Below are positions 27,513 to 40,145 of a stretch of 64,000 nucleotides of DNA, piece after piece; positions within the stretch are counted from its first letter, which is position 1, and every line of letters begins with the position of its first letter. The position numbers and the translations under genes were made by a program. The notes beneath the pieces were generated by a model, which saw only the letters and a list, made by a program, of their open reading frames with translations, ran no database searches and had not been told where the DNA came from. The stretch lies in assembly GCA_037127315.1 (NCBI GenBank), contig JBBBDQ010000913.1, positions 5,427,501-5,491,500 of the forward strand, in the 5' to 3' direction. Source of the stretch: Ascarosepion bandense. Lineage: Eukaryota > Mollusca > Cephalopoda > Sepiida > Sepiidae.

Positions 27513-28815
27513 ATATAAAAATAAATATTTATAGTGTATGACTGTATTTCATATGTAAAAATAAATATTTATAGTGTATGACTGTATTTCATATGTAAAA
27601 ATAAATATTTATAGTGTATGACTGTATTTCATATGTAAAAATAAATATTTATAGTGTATGACTGTATTTCATATGTAAAAATAAATATTTATAGTGTATG
27701 ACTGTATTTCATATGTAAAAATAAATATTTATAGTGTATGACTGTATTTCATATGTAAAAATAAATATTTATAGTGTATGACTGTATTTCATATGTAAAA
27801 ATAAATATTTATAGTGTATGACTGTATTTCATATGTAAAAATAAATATTTATAGTGTATGACTGTATTTCATATGTAAAAATAAATATTTATAGTGTATG
27901 ACTGTATTTTATATGTAAAAATAAATATTTATAGTGTATGACTGTATTTCATATGTAAAAATAAATATTTATAGTGTATGACTGTATTTCATATGTAAAA
28001 ATAAATATTTATAGTGTATGACTGTATTTCATATGTGTAAAAATAAATATTTATAGTGTATGACTGTATTTCATATGTAAAAATAAATATTTATAGTGTA
28101 TGACTGTATTTCATATGTAAAAATAAATATTTATAGTGTATGACTGTATTTCATATGTAAAAATAAATATTTATAGTGTATGACTGTATTTCATATGTAA
28201 AAATAAATATTTATAGTGTATGACTGTATTTCATATGTAAAAATAAATATTTATAGTGTATGACTGTATTTCATATGTAAAAATAAATATTTATAGTGTA
28301 TGACTGTATTTCATATGTAAAAATAAATATTTATAGTGTATGACTATTTCATATGTAAAAATAAATATTTATAGTGTATGACTGTATTTCATATGTAAAA
28401 ATAAATATTTATAGTGTATGACTATTTCATATGTAAAAATAAATATTTATAGTGTATGACTGTATTTCATATGTAAATAAATATTTATAGTGTATGACTC
28501 TGTATTTCATATGTAAAAACAAATATTTATAGTATATGACTGTATTTCATATGTAAAAATAAATATTTATAGTGTATGACTGTATTTCATATGTAAAAAT
28601 AAATATTTATAGTGTATGACTGTATTTCATATGTAAAATAAATATTTATAGTGTATGACTGTATTTACATGTAAAAATAAATATTTATAGTGTATGACTA
28701 TTTGTTATGTAAAAATAAACATAGCATATTACTGTATTTTATATGTAAAAATAAATATTTATAGCATATTACTTTATTTTATAGGTAAATATAAATATTT
28801 ACATATTTATAGCAT
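27513..28815. repeat. 40-bp tandem array, about 31 copies
   Basis: Unit ATGTAAAAATAAATATTTAT followed by AGTGTATGACTGTATTTCAT. The first two thirds are nearly invariant; from about 28,340 units vary in length and drift into ATTACTGTATTTTATATG. Period 40 gives stops in all frames. Confidence 0.97.
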
Positions 28816-29315
28816 ATTACTATGTTTTCTGGCTTGGAATATTAAATCATCTAATATTAAAAAAACAAAAAAACAATGTCTTTTCATATAACAGGATGTT
28901 CACCATGCTCCCTAACATAGATAGTTTTCATTAATCACTCGTCTGATTTTGTTTGTATAGCAATGGCATACTAGTTGGTGGTTAGTAAATATGCTATACA
29001 CCTGTCATTGTCCAAAGATGGTTTTATTATCATAAAAATGTATTAAGAATTTGAAAAATTTGCATGTAAAAATATAAAACAAAGAAATTTTATTCATCCT
29101 CAAATCCCAAAATCTCATCACTGCTGGATTCATGTAAAAGCTCTAAATGATCATCTGCAGCGTCATTACTGCTGTTAGTCATGTACAATAAATGATCCTC
29201 ACTACCATCCATGTCATGGTTTTAACTGATACATTTGTCTTGGAAGACGCACACATATTTCTGGGTATTTTTAGGAAAAAAAAAATGCATGTTGTAAGCC
29301 AGAAAATATGGTAAT
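28816..29315 (-). mobile_element. pogo/Tigger-like DNA transposon relic
   Basis: ATTACTATGTTTTCTGGCTT at 28,816 and its inverse (AAGCCAGAAAATATGGTAAT) ending at 29,315 form TIRs of about 20 bp. The right end also has the AGACGCACA subterminal motif common in this group. A short acidic C-terminal transposase segment is readable on the minus strand. Confidence 0.55.
29090..29212 (-). pseudogene. transposase C-terminal tail (pogo-like), fragment
   Basis: The minus strand from an ATG at 29,212 encodes MDGSEDHLLY, an Asn/Ser/Asp-rich stretch and DEILGFEDE before TAA at 29,090. An acidic tail after a DGSED motif is usual at the end of pogo/Tigger transposases. The DDE core is missing. Confidence 0.5.
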
Positions 29316-29519
29316 TTGTTTTTCCTATGATGTAGTTGTCAGCTCAATGTACAACTGAATCTGATTTCAGAACCTGTCCTTTTCTTAGACTGGCTGCCAC
29401 TCAGTTTTACAAAGTTGACAATTTCATAGTGAGATTTTTCAAACTTGTACTTTAAGTTGTATTTCCCAACACAAACAAAATTGTCTTTGAATGAAAAAAA
29501 AAAAAATGCTTTTTAATTT

Positions 29520-30015
29520 GGTTTGTTAGGTTCGTTTTGTTTTAAGGCATATCAAACTCAATGAGTCATGTAATGCCAACAAGATTTTTACAGTAGATTC
29601 ATATGAATATGTATTCTTTGTAAGAAATCAGATTGTAGATCAGGTTTCATTGACATATTTTTGTAAAGAAGTTTTTGTTGAGAGTTAAAAGTATTACTTG
29701 TATATACATTTTTTCTTCAAAAACATATTGCTGTTAAAATTTTTCCTTTTTTTTCCCCTCTGAAAAAGGTCTTGTTGGCAATATTTTTCTTCATAAATAT
29801 ATTGCTGGTTAATATTTTCTTCAAAAACTGCTGAAATTTTCATTATAAAAATCTATTTTTATACATTCATAGTGTTTTAACCCCAGTTTTTCCCCATAGC
29901 AGGTTCTACCACCCCAGGTTAGGGTGCCCCTGGGAACAACAACAATTAAGAGGTGGTTTCATGCTCCTCAAAATTTCCCAATTAGAGGCCTTGCTGCCAA
30001 ATGCAGTTTATCATC
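29520..30015 (+). mobile_element. repeat family R copy
   Basis: Head TTAAGGCATATCAAACTCAA, repeated TTCAAAAACATATTGCTGTT-type units, and tail CAATTAAGAGGTGGTTTCAT to about 30,015. Confidence 0.75.
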
Positions 30016-30289
30016 AAACCAGATGTAGTTTATTGCCATACCCAGGATGCTTGTTAATTTAGTGGGCTTGAGGTCTGATGATAACGTAAAATTTGAAGTT
30101 TCACAAAAAAAAAAAAAAATTTCAGTTAAGAACTTTAGTGAATTATATAACTGCAAATTTAAAAATTGAACAAAATTAGAATTCCACCTTGTAGAGCAAG
30201 GTCTCATATTTAATAATCAGTAAGTTTCATATTTCTACCCCCTCCCCCCCCCCATACAACTTCAAACACATGTTTTTTTTTAGTTCTTT

Positions 30290-30625
30290 TTTTCAATCAT
30301 TTCGCCCCAAGCAAGGTATAAACGCTACTGATGTGCAGGGGGTTACATAAAAAAGTTGAAGTATTAGGCAGGAGAAGAGTGAAGATCAAGATGAACCAGC
30401 TACAGGGGGTGAAAGAGAAAGGGCAAGAGAAGGATGTGAACACAGGAGTGAAGACAGTTGCAAAGGTAGAGAGAAAGAAAAAGACCGAGATATACGGGGT
30501 GATGTAGAAAGGGTTGGAGTTAAGTGGATAAGAGATGGGAATTGACTTTGCATTTAAATTCCTGGAGATTATAGCCGTCAGGAAAGCAAGTATATGGAAT
30601 GGAGTTCCACAGGCAGGAAATCAAA
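30290..30625 (-). mobile_element. LINE family 1 3'-end fragment
   Basis: The minus strand ends CCCCCTGCACATCAGTAGCG...TTGCTTGGGGCGAAATGATT then A-run (30,290-30,330). Bases 30,016-30,290 include a C-run and no recognised feature. Confidence 0.72.
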
Positions 30626-30829
30626 AATCAAAAAAAGGATAAATTGCATTCATTTTATGCAAAACCACTGGGTCCGGCACATCCAAAATTGTATTGCTAT
30701 CTGAGTAAAAGTAACATCGCCAGCCGAATCTAACTTTAAATCAGACTGGTTTTATTGATGGATATTAAACAGATCTTTTTTTTTCTTTAATCTATTCTTT
30801 AATGATACATTTTGAAACTTGCCCAGTTC

Positions 30830-30990
30830 ACACTCCACCCATGTCTATTGAATAGATGAAAAGGTTCATCCCTTGTTCCCTGCTTAGGATGTGGTTTCCA
30901 GTTTTTTCTTCTCCAATCTTGTCACTCTTACGTAGCCCCCTGCACATCAGTGGCATTACCGCCTTGCTTGAGATGATATGATTAAAAAAA
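30830..30990 (+). mobile_element. LINE family 1 3' end
   Basis: ACGTAGCCCCCTGCACATCAGTGGC...GCCTTGCTTGAGATGAT followed by an A-run at 30,981. Confidence 0.7.
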
Positions 30991-31054
30991 AAAAACTTGG
31001 ATATTGTCCAAAATGCCAGGCTGAAATGAGTTTTGCATTAGTTGCTTTTAATTT

Positions 31055-31365
31055 TTTTATAATCATTTTACCCCAAGCCACTGATGTGCAGGGGGTAACA
31101 GCAAAAGAAAAAAAAACACAAGGTACAGGAGATGTTGAAGAAAAGAGAAGAGATGGATGGAATCAAAGAGATAAAAGATAGCAATTGATGTTGCATTTAA
31201 ACTTTTGGAGATTGTAGTTATCAAAGAAGCAAGTAAACTAAAGGAAATCCCATAAACGAAAAATGCGAGAAAAGTAACTGTTAGAAAAATAAGAAGTGGT
31301 TATGTTTAACTATTTCAACAGTAAAAGGGGGAGACCTTGATGCCAATCTTGTAGCACAATTAAAT
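31055..31365 (-). mobile_element. LINE family 1 3'-end fragment
   Basis: Inverse of the family 3' end (TTTTACCCCAAGCC...GTGCAGGGGGTAAC at 31,068-31,100) and 3' UTR to about 31,365. Confidence 0.68.
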
Positions 31366-31603
31366 ACATGGGGTTAGGGAACCATGGAAAAAAGCTCGTC
31401 AGTACACTTGCCATTAAATTACTTGTAGAAAAGACAGAGGGAAACAACAACACACTAAATAGAATTCATATTATGAAATAATAGAATATATAAATTGAAT
31501 ATATTTTTACTTCTTTAAATTTCGCACTCATGTTTATTCATAAAAAGTTAAAATAAAATATTCTCTTGAATATTTCAATTTAGCTACTAATTTATAACCA
31601 TAC

Positions 31604-31911
31604 CAGTCAGTTAAGTGCCATATATGTGATACACTCTTGGGCAATCATGTCTCGAAAGAAACATGACTGACTGGGCAGAAGATTATCCCGCAATAGGTTG
31701 CCATTGCTTTCTGCGGTAGACTGGTTGCCGACCAAGGCTATAGAACCCAATCTGTCCTGTTATTTAACCCATAACTGAAGGAATGGGTGGATTAATATCT
31801 TTCCCAAGGGTATTTGTGCATAAGTGAATGCAATGACTTCAGCTGGAATTCGAACTCGGCTCCTTGATTTCTCGTTTCAAGCCGATATCCAATGCACCAC
31901 AACATACATCC
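31604..31911 (-). mobile_element. SINE family S1, full length, 308 bp, with target duplication
   Basis: ATAACCATAC (31,594-31,603) and ATAACCGTAC (31,912-31,921) flank it. The minus strand starts with the tRNA-like head GTTGTGGTGCATTGGATATC, B-box-like GAGTTCGAATTCC, and ends GGCACTTAACTGACTGG. Retroposed by a LINE. Confidence 0.9.
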
Positions 31912-31921
31912 ATAACCGTAC

Positions 31922-32980
31922 CAAATAACTAAAAAATGGAGAATTGATTAATTTATTTTTTTTATGGCTTCTTGAAACTATGCAATTTATTTAATTATTT
32001 TTAAATAAGAATTTTTTTGTAATAATAATTATTTACTAACACATCCTACTACTTAATCCATAGCTGAGGAGAGAAGCAGTGGATTCAGACATTTTCTAAA
32101 CGCATTTGAGCATAATTGAATATAACAAACCCAACTGGAACTTGAACTGAAATACAGCTCACCAACTTCCTATTTCGAACCATTATCTACTATACTACCT
32201 ACAGATCCAAACTTACAGTACAATATGGAGGACAATTGTAACTATACATTTATCCACTTCAGATATGCAGGTAAGATTTTGTACTATTTTTACTATAAGC
32301 ACAAATCAGGCAAAAAGTAGATGGCAACAAGAAAATTTGAATTTCAACATTTGTCTTTTCTGACTAATAATGGAGTAGAATGTAATTAGCCAATCAAAGA
32401 ACAGGTTTTTTGATCCAATCAACTAACTAGCTTTTGCATCAAAAACTTTAGTATTTGAATGTCTCTTGGAACTAGAAATGGAACTAGCTACAAATTCAAT
32501 TACTCATCAACATCTCAACTTGTACTTCTTTTTTATTTTCCGCACCACTAAGGAAATATTCTGAACACATTTAGTACAAGAACATTTTAGTTCAATGTAA
32601 AACTCCTTCCTCATCACAAAATGTATTCTCAATTCAATTTGCCATTACGAATCTGAGTATATGTGCTGAATTTCAACCAACTGTAAATTCAATCAAGGAT
32701 TTTTTTTTCACTCATATGAACATATACATAGTAACTTCTCACAGATTCAAAGCAAATGAACTCACTTCTATAACCATAAAACTTTAAGATGTTCTTTTCC
32801 TGACATACATACAAGTATTGCCAGACAAAGAATAAATACATATAAAAATAAATATTGGATATATGTGGAGAGTAATTTTTAATTTATACAGGTTTGGTTG
32901 AAAACTGAAGTTGTTTGCTCAAAATATTCTATGGTTTAAACTAACACACACAAAAAAAAAGACTAACTTCCCAAAGTGAA
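31922..32980. other. no recognised feature
   Basis: AT-rich unique-looking sequence. No coding or repeat identity I can support. Confidence 0.5.
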
Positions 32981-33278
32981 CAATATCACAAAGAAATGAA
33001 GAAAAAATTATTAAACTATTGTACAATATCAATAGCTTCCTAGCAATGAATGCTGTACATTCCTTGCATAAAGAGATATAATAAAGCAACAAAAGCATCG
33101 TTCTACAAAAGTACGCTAAGAATATCATGGGTTGAACATGTGAATAACGAGGAAGTTTTATGAAAATTGGACACAAAAAGACACTTATACTTAGAAAAAG
33201 AAAGAGATAATTGAAATTTCTAAAGCACATAATGAGGAAAGAAAGCAAGAAAAGAGAGAGGAAATCAGCCAAAAACAT
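32981..33278 (+). pseudogene. RTE-like LINE (family 2) fragment
   Basis: Decayed thumb region: CTACAAAAGTACGCTAAGAA, ATGGGTTGAACATGTGAATA and AGAAAAAGAAAGAGATAATT align with 35,150-35,060 of the minus-strand copy. Confidence 0.6.
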
Positions 33279-33419
33279 AACTTTTACCCCAAGCAAGGCA
33301 ATAAAGCCACTAAAATGCAAAATGTTACAGAGTATGAAAAAAAAAAAAAAATAGGGTTTCTATTTTCCCTTAAGTTTTCTGCATCACTCACATACTATGC
33401 ATAGTATTCTTGGTATTTA

Positions 33420-33765
33420 TCGGTAAAGCAACAATATCTCTTGCTTTAAATATCTTCAACATCTGTGAAGAAATTGTCCAGCATTGCTTGTGATGTAGGA
33501 TCAATCCCCTTCTATAGCAATGAATACTGGACATACCTTGCACAAGCAAAAAAAACACATAAGGCAACAGAAACACAGATCTACAGAATGATGCTAAGGA
33601 AAACCATGGATTGAACATATGAATAATGAGGGAGTTTTATGGAAATTGGACATAAAAATGAAACATTTAGAATGAGAGAAAGACAATTGAAATTTCTAGA
33701 GTACATAATGAAGAAAGAAAGCAAGACACAGGAAAGCAGAGAGTCACATAGCTTTTTTTTATTAT
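33420..33765 (+). pseudogene. RTE-like LINE (family 2) fragment
   Basis: Similar to the previous fragment and partly duplicated from it: GAATACTGGACATACCTTGC, CTACAGAATGATGCTAAGGA, ATGGATTGAACATATGAATA. A LINE family 1 3' scrap lies between at about 33,280-33,345. Confidence 0.6.
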
Positions 33766-33774
33766 TATTATTTT

Positions 33775-34070
33775 TTTTTATTTCCAAGAACCAATAACAT
33801 GCAGGGAGTTACTGAGTGTGATGCATTTAAAATTTTAGAGATTGTAGCTATCAGGGAAGTAAGTAAACAGAAGGGAGTTCCACAGGTGGGAAATGTGATA
33901 AAAGAAACTGTTCAAGTAGAGGTGGCGTTTGCATTTAAGTATTTCAACTGTAAAAGGATGTCAATCTGGTAGCACACTTTAATTCACGTGAACAGGGCAC
34001 CAGATAAAAAAAGCTTATCAGAGCAATTGCCATGAAAATACTTATAAAACAGACGGCAGGAAGCTACGTC
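33775..34070 (-). mobile_element. LINE family 1 fragment
   Basis: Contains GTTCCACAGGTGGGAAATG and the GTAGCACACTTTAATTCACG region, equivalent to 39,490-39,620. Confidence 0.62.
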
Positions 34071-34835
34071 ACGTCAGTGTGAAAGTGATTAAAGTCGAAG
34101 ATGTCAAGTCAGGATTGATTACATTGTTTATGTTAGTCATCTTTATGTGTGGCTTCCATATAAGATATGCAGAAGATCTACTGAATCTTACTTAAATTTT
34201 GTTTTTACAACATATTGATGAAGGCTTTACACTAAGACAAACAAAAATAACTACTCTTAATGATACCAAAGTCAATTTTATTGTTTATATATGACTCTTC
34301 TATTATGACTGCCTTTCACAGAACTAAACAACTGAATAGAACAAGTACTGTTCCCAATTAGACCAAAGAAAAGGAGGTATCAACCAAAAGTATCCAAATT
34401 TAGCCAAAGAAAAGAGTGCAATATACCATGATGATAATGCTAGATGCCATGTTTTTTGATGACCAAGCAAATATTAATGCAACTGGAAATAGAAAAATTT
34501 TCTGTTATATTCTTAAAATACTGTACATAAAAGTTAACATTTTTTCAAGCCTTTATAGAATTCTATTAATGAACAAAAATTTCAACTCAATGAAACATTG
34601 TAAACAAAAAAAAAAGATTAAAAAAATAATTACAAAAATACTTCAGAGATCACAAAAGGGAGAAAAAAAATGAAATAAATAAAACAAAATAATAAAAAAA
34701 AAATATATATATATATATATATACACAAAATGAAGTAAAATAAAATACAAAAAGTATATGAACATAAACATGCACACATACAATAGTCATGTGCCACAAA
34801 CGGAGAATTCCAGAAAACCCAGCTACATTCTTCTT
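34071..34835. other. no recognised feature
   Basis: AT-rich, with a TA tract at 34,704-34,722. Confidence 0.5.
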
Positions 34836-35497
34836 CTATGTGCCCTGTCCCTTCAGGACGTAGGCGATCATGGATCTCCACGTCTCCCTATCTCTTGTGG
34901 CTCTTAGTATGTTTGCTCCTGTTGCTCCTGGCAACCCCCGTTCCGTCATCCACCTGATCAGGCCCTGCAGATATGTTATCCGCTGCCTTCCTCTGTCTCT
35001 CTTTCCTTCTATCTGTCCAGTCAGTATCAGGTTCTCCAGGCTCTCCTTCCTCATTGCATGTCCCAGGAACTTTAGTTGTCTCTTCCTGATGCTCAGCATC
35101 AATTTCCTTTTGTTGCCATTCTTTCTAACACTTCGTCGTTGCTTGTATGCTCAGTCCACGATATCCGTAGCATCCTTCTGTAGAACCACATTTCGGCCGC
35201 TTCCAGTTTTTTCCTCATTTTCGATGATATTGTCCAGCATTCACAGCCGTACTGAAGAACTGACATCACGTAGCAGTCTAGCACTCTTTTCTTCGTTTCT
35301 ATTGAGATCTTCCTGTGTGTTAGTATTTTGCTCATCTTCTGGAACGCGTCCTTTGCCATGCCAATTCGCCTTCGGATCTCCGTGTCGCACTTTCCATCTC
35401 CTGTTAGAACACTTCCTAGGTACTTAATGCCAGCTACATAGCTAACAAAAAAACTTGTGCCAACATAGTGTATCATCTTAGTAACACCTTCATTCAT
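34836..35497 (-). pseudogene. RTE-like LINE (family 2) reverse transcriptase C-terminus, best-preserved copy
   Basis: Two overlapping minus-strand frames: 35,497-35,099 (GIKYLGSVLTGDGKCDTEIR, ETKKRVLDCY, GCECWTISSKM, AEMWFYRRMLR) and 35,102-34,836 (SIRKRQLKFLGHAM, LILTGQIEGKRDRGRQRITY, WRSMIAYVLKGQGT then stop). One frameshift near 35,100 separates them. This is the thumb and C-terminal domain of an RTE-type LINE. The catalytic palm is missing upstream (5' truncation or rearrangement near 35,450). It is less decayed than its relatives at 25,090, 33,420, 36,395, 42,338 and 46,216, so it is probably younger. Confidence 0.85.
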
Positions 35498-36394
35498 GGA
35501 TTACTTAAAATGTGTTTCATAATTCAGTAAAGAGATCATTCAAAATGTCAAAAAGTCCAGCATTTATATATATTTTATAAGCAGGGATCATGTTTTTTGC
35601 ACATATTGAAGAAAGTACAAAACATTATTTATACATGTAATCTTAATTTTACAACTTAAAAATGTGAACATTACATGTCTAGCATTATTACAAGTATTAT
35701 TTATTAAATTTTATATCAAACTACTTTCAGGATATATGTTATTTACATAAAACTACCTTCAGGGTATATGTATAATCTCTTATGAAAAGTAAAAGGAGAT
35801 TGTGTTTATGCCTGGGTTCCATTTCCAAGCTGCCCTATTTTATAGATGATATATACAAATTAAATAGCCTGTATTCTGAAATCCGAAAATATCAGAAAAC
35901 CAAAGCATTTCTTGTCCCAAGAATTTTGGATAAAGGATTCTACCTGTGTGTGTGTATTGTAAAGATATCCATCAAATGGTAGTTAATATATAAATAGGCT
36001 TGTACCTATGTATGGTATGTGTGACACTTATTATTACAAATACTGAGAGTGTGATATAAAAGTAACAGAAAAAGAAAGAGTGATGTATAGAGACAAAAAA
36101 GGAGTGTGATACTGAGAGGGATTAAAAATCAGTCATCTTAAATAAAACCAGTAGTTTGTGGTGAAAGGTTGAATCATATTACCTAGCTTTTAAGAAAAAA
36201 ACAATTCACTCCCCAAACTACAAGTGACCTTTTGAAATAATCTTTCTTCAATTATTATAGTAATTTTGTAATATAATAAAAATAGAGGACGTCCTAATTA
36301 CAAATCTTTTTAAAGCCAGACTGTGTTGGGCATCCGAGAGGGAAGCAGAAAACAGGAGTGACATAGAAAGTAAAATAGAAAGAAAGAGAAGGAC
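35498..36394. other. no recognised feature
   Basis: AT-rich unique-looking sequence. Confidence 0.5.
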
Positions 36395-36955
36395 ATTTTC
36401 TTCTTCATGTGCCATGTCCCTTCAGGACATAGGCAACCATGGTCCTGACCCTATCCTTTATTTCTCTCAATATTTTTCCTCTTGGTATCTTTCCCAAACC
36501 TCACTGCACCATTCATTTTCCTCAAGTCCATCAAATATATCTCATGCTGCTTTTCTCAGTCTCTTTCCCTCCATCTGTCCTGTAATTATCAGATTCTCCA
36601 AACCCTCCTTCCTCATTACATGTCCCAGGAACCTCAGCTGTCTCTTCCTTGTGTTAAGTGTAAGTTTTCTTCACGTTTGCATCCACTCTAACATTTCACC
36701 ATTGCTCATGTGCTTGATCCACGGTACCCTCAGCATCCTTCTGTAGAACCACATTTCTGCTGTTTCAAGCCTATCTTTCATCCTTGAAGAGATGTCTAAC
36801 ATTTGTTGACATACAGAAGAACAGATATCAAGTAACAGTCCAGCACTCTTTTCTTTGTTTCCAAGGAAATTTTCCTGTCTCTCAGTACACTGGTTCAGTG
36901 GTTAGCTTTTGAATTGTGTCCTTGGCTGTAGAGATAAAAAGACAATGAAACAAAG
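36395..36955 (-). pseudogene. RTE-like LINE (family 2) fragment
   Basis: Aligns with the 34,840-35,340 copy: CCATGTCCCTTCAGGACATA at the 3' end, CTCCTTCCTCATTACATGTC, CTTCTGTAGAACCACATTTC. Multiple shifts. Confidence 0.78.
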
Positions 36956-37224
36956 AAGGGTTAGAGGGCATCAGGTTAAAAGGCCACTGACCTTTTGAAC
37001 TCAAAAGGTTTAATAATTGTCATTTTTCTAGTATAATAAAAATAAACTTTCTTCTGGTCAAAAATCCTCAATCAAAGCAAACCTGACTTGAAAACCAAAG
37101 CAAAAACTCTAATCTAATGGCTTTAAAATTTTAATGCTTCAAAAATGAAACCACTCCCCTTTAAACCCCCATACATAAACTTTCCTTTCCACCCTCAGCA
37201 TCACTGATGCGAGTCACCTGTTTT

Positions 37225-37915
37225 CTTGGCCTCACTTTTTTCAATCAACCTGAAGTGAAATGACTACATTGAATCAATCGAAGCATCTGCTACTAGGTAA
37301 TTTAGGTTACAGTGTTGACCAAAAAGCTTTTCTCATCAGAATCCATCTTGCACATAAATCTACCATTCATCCAAGTATTGAATATTGTTGCCATATCTGG
37401 TAGGGTGCTTCTGCTATTCATCTTGAGGTTGTTGAAAAAATCCAAAAAAGGATCTGCAATATAATCAATCCTGACTTGGCATCTTGACTTTAATCACTTT
37501 CTCACCCATGTGATGTGGCATCTCTCTGTCTTTTCTATAAGTATTTTCATGGCAACTGTTCTGATGAGATTTTTTTTTCTCCTGATGCCCAGGCTACATG
37601 AATTTAAGCATGCTACTAGACTGGCATCTAGGTCCCACCATTTTACCTTTGAAATAGTTAAATGCAAATGCCATTTCTACTTGAACAGTTTCTTTTCTCT
37701 CAATTCCTGCCTGTAGAACTCCCTTGTTTACTTACTTCCCTGATAGATACAATCCTCAAAAATTTAAATACGTTAATTGCCATCTTTTATCTTCTTGAAT
37801 CCCATTCATCTTTTATCCTTTCTTCAAAACGCCCTGTGCCCAGTCATTTCTCTCACAGTAACTACTTGCATACTAGTGGTGGCCCTACTTTGCTTAGAGT
37901 GAAATGATTAGAAGA
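37225..37915 (+). pseudogene. LINE family 1 (CR1/jockey-like) C-terminal fragment with 3' end
   Basis: Starts in GTGAAATGACTACATTGAAT (equivalent to the LGLTLS...DWNDYI segment), passes CATATCTGGTAGGGTGCTTC (the CHIWxGA motif) and the LYKYFHGNCS tail, and ends with the 3' signature CTACTTTGCTTAGAGTGAAATGATTAG plus A-run. Frameshifted. Confidence 0.78.
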
Positions 37916-38545
37916 AAAAAAAAAACAAAAAAAAAACAGATTCAAGTGTCTCAAAAGGAAACCAAAAGAAAAAAGGCCATAGTAAAACAGAAAGTGAGAG
38001 AGAGGAACATACAGAGACAAAAAGAGAGTGCAACAGAATCAGTGATTGAAAGGAGGTAACCTCAGATGAAAGCAGTTGTTTCTAGTGTGAGGTTAAATTG
38101 TTGTATGTCCTAACGGTCTGTTGAAGATAAATTTGCCTATCAACTGCAAACTAGCCTTTAGAACTTTTTTTTCTATTAATCTTAGTTTCAGTTGGGAACA
38201 TTTCAGTATTTTTAAAAGTGAGTGCATTCATTTTTCTTATAACTATCTGTACTTTTCAACCCATGACCTTGAGCAGAGTGTAGCATTAAAAATTTATTAA
38301 TAAGACTGTTTAATCTAAATTGGTTCTGTTAATAGGTTATTATTCTGAAACAATATTTTTTTTTCTTTATTAATATGTATGCAGTTAAAAAAAACCCCCC
38401 CCCCCCCCCCAAAAAAAACAAAAAAAAAACAGGCTTTTGTTTATATCACTATTGAAGCCTTGTAATCACATTTTTAATTAGAAGTGATCAACCTGTCCAT
38501 TGATATTAGTCTATACTTCCGAGATAAGGTAGTATTTACATTGTC
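37916..38545. other. no recognised feature; C-run at 38,395-38,410
   Basis: A-rich and AT-rich sequence with a homopolymer CCCC/AAAA tract. Confidence 0.5.
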
Positions 38546-38640
38546 TGAACTGTTGTTCTCATCTTTATTGCCATGCTAACAACATTTCGGCCATTGTATG
38601 CTCCGGCCTTCTTCAGATGCTAGGAATTTTGGACCAAACA
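38545..38640 (-). repeat. P-family repeat (Penelope pseudo-LTR-like)
   Basis: The minus strand reads CTGAAGAAGGCCGGAGCATA, CAATGGCCGAAATGTTGTTA, GGCAATAAAGATGAGAACAA. CTGAAGA...GGCC...GAAA is compatible with a hammerhead core (N7 = A), but stems I and III are poor. Confidence 0.55.
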
Positions 38641-38759
38641 TTTTATTTTGATCACTGGGGTATATCATTCTCATTCCATGTATGATGCCACTTTTGCATG
38701 TCATGTAGTTATCTCCCTTTAACTCAACTCTCTAAGTTATCTGTATCTAGGTAATATTC

Positions 38760-39010
38760 CTAGTACTTGAAGAAGACCGGAGCGTGCAATGGCCGAAACG
38801 GTCATAAAAATGGCAACAAAGATGAGGACAGCAGCCTGAATAATGTAAATACTACCTCATCTCAGAAGTATTATAGACAAAATGTACAATGGCCGAAACA
38901 TTGTGAATATGGCAATAAAGATGAGGACAACAGTCCAAACAATGTAAATAATGTAAATACTACTTTATCTCAGAAGTATAGTCAAATATTTTTATATTAT
39001 CTTTCTTTTA
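38760..39010 (+). repeat. P-family repeat, two tandem copies
   Basis: TTGAAGAAGACCGGAGC...ATGGCCGAAACGGTC and again ATGGCCGAAACATTGTGAAT, each followed by GGCAA(C/T)AAAGATGAGGACA and AATGTAAATACTAC. Confidence 0.6.
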
Positions 39011-39224
39011 TTATGTATACAAATTAAAAAAAAAAGCTTTATTTGTCATCATTGAGGCCCTCCAATCACATTTTCAATTAGAAGTGATCAACTTGTCCAT
39101 TGATGTAATGAAAGACAAATACAAAGTGGGAAAACAATAACTCCCACCCATGTCTGCCAGAGGAATGATGTCCTGCTTTAAAACATTCTGCCTGACATTT
39201 TCAGCATTTGGTGTAACATTTTTT

Positions 39225-39775
39225 TTTTTTAATCGTTTCACCCTGAGCAAGGCATTCCACTGCCACTATTGTGCAGGGGGTTACAGAGGGTTGGGGAAAG
39301 TGATGAGAAAAGGATGGTTAGATATAGGAAATGTCAGAAGGAGGGTGATAGACGGGTAAGGATACCGAGAATGAGGGTTGGTTAGATGGTGAGAGTGTTT
39401 GAGAGAATAGATGCAAGTTAGTGTGTTAGGAGGTGTCTATTGACCTTACATTTAAACTCCTGGAGATTGTAGCTGTCGGGGAAGCAGGCATGTAGAAGGG
39501 AATTCCACAGGCGGGAAGCATGAGAAAATAAGCTGTTGGAGTAGAAATTACAGTTACATCTTATCTGTTTCACTGTAAAAGGGTGGGACCTAGTTGCTAA
39601 TCTAGTATCTCGTGTAAATTCGTACCTAGGCGGCACCAATGACCTAAGTTCAATGAAGCAGAAGCCGTGAAAGTACTTATAGAAGAGGTACAGGGAAGCC
39701 ATGTCATGCTGGTGAGAGAGTGGTTGCAGCCTGTCTGCCAAGTCACTGTCGATCACGTTAGAAGATTCTCCGTTG
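39225..39775 (-). pseudogene. LINE family 1 (CR1/jockey-like) C-terminus with 3' end
   Basis: A minus-strand ORF at 39,756-39,418 reads IDSDLADRLQPLSHQHDMAS, LYLFYKYFHGFC, LRSLVPPRYEFTRDTRLATR, SRLWNSLLHACFPDSYNLQE and VNRHLLTH before its stop: the conserved tail of the family, intact over 112 codons. The 3' UTR ends CACAATAGTGGCAGTGGAAT...TTGCTCAGGGTGAAACGATT then A-run (39,225). Upstream reverse transcriptase is absent (5' truncated). Confidence 0.85.
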
Positions 39776-40145
39776 TATTTATATAAGAAGAAATTTTCAA
39801 AGTTGAATCATGCTGTATCCACATCTAGGTCAATGTTAACAGATCAACATGAACTGTCATTTTTGAATGATAGGAAGTTCAAATTTTGAACCTCGAATTG
39901 TCTTTAGTGGAAAGACTATTTCAAAGATGAATTGTGCTAAACCCACATATGGAGCATTTTAATGACAGGAAGCACAAATATGATAGATTAAGTTTGTTAC
40001 TAAAAAGATTGTTGACTCATTCAAATACACACATGATGAATGATGACAATACACTTTTTGATATTTGTAGCTGTCCCTGCATCTTTGAAGCTGGCCTGAC
40101 CAGCAATATACATAGCTATACACCAAGACCTCCAACTGATTCAGT

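Noticed and set aside
27513..28815. CRISPR array
   Set aside because: This and the other arrays are direct tandem repeats without unique spacers, in a eukaryotic TE landscape, with no cas genes.
34870..35427. 185-codon plus-strand ORF
   Set aside because: Antisense shadow of the RTE-like LINE coding on the minus strand (34,836-35,497), which matches known motifs.
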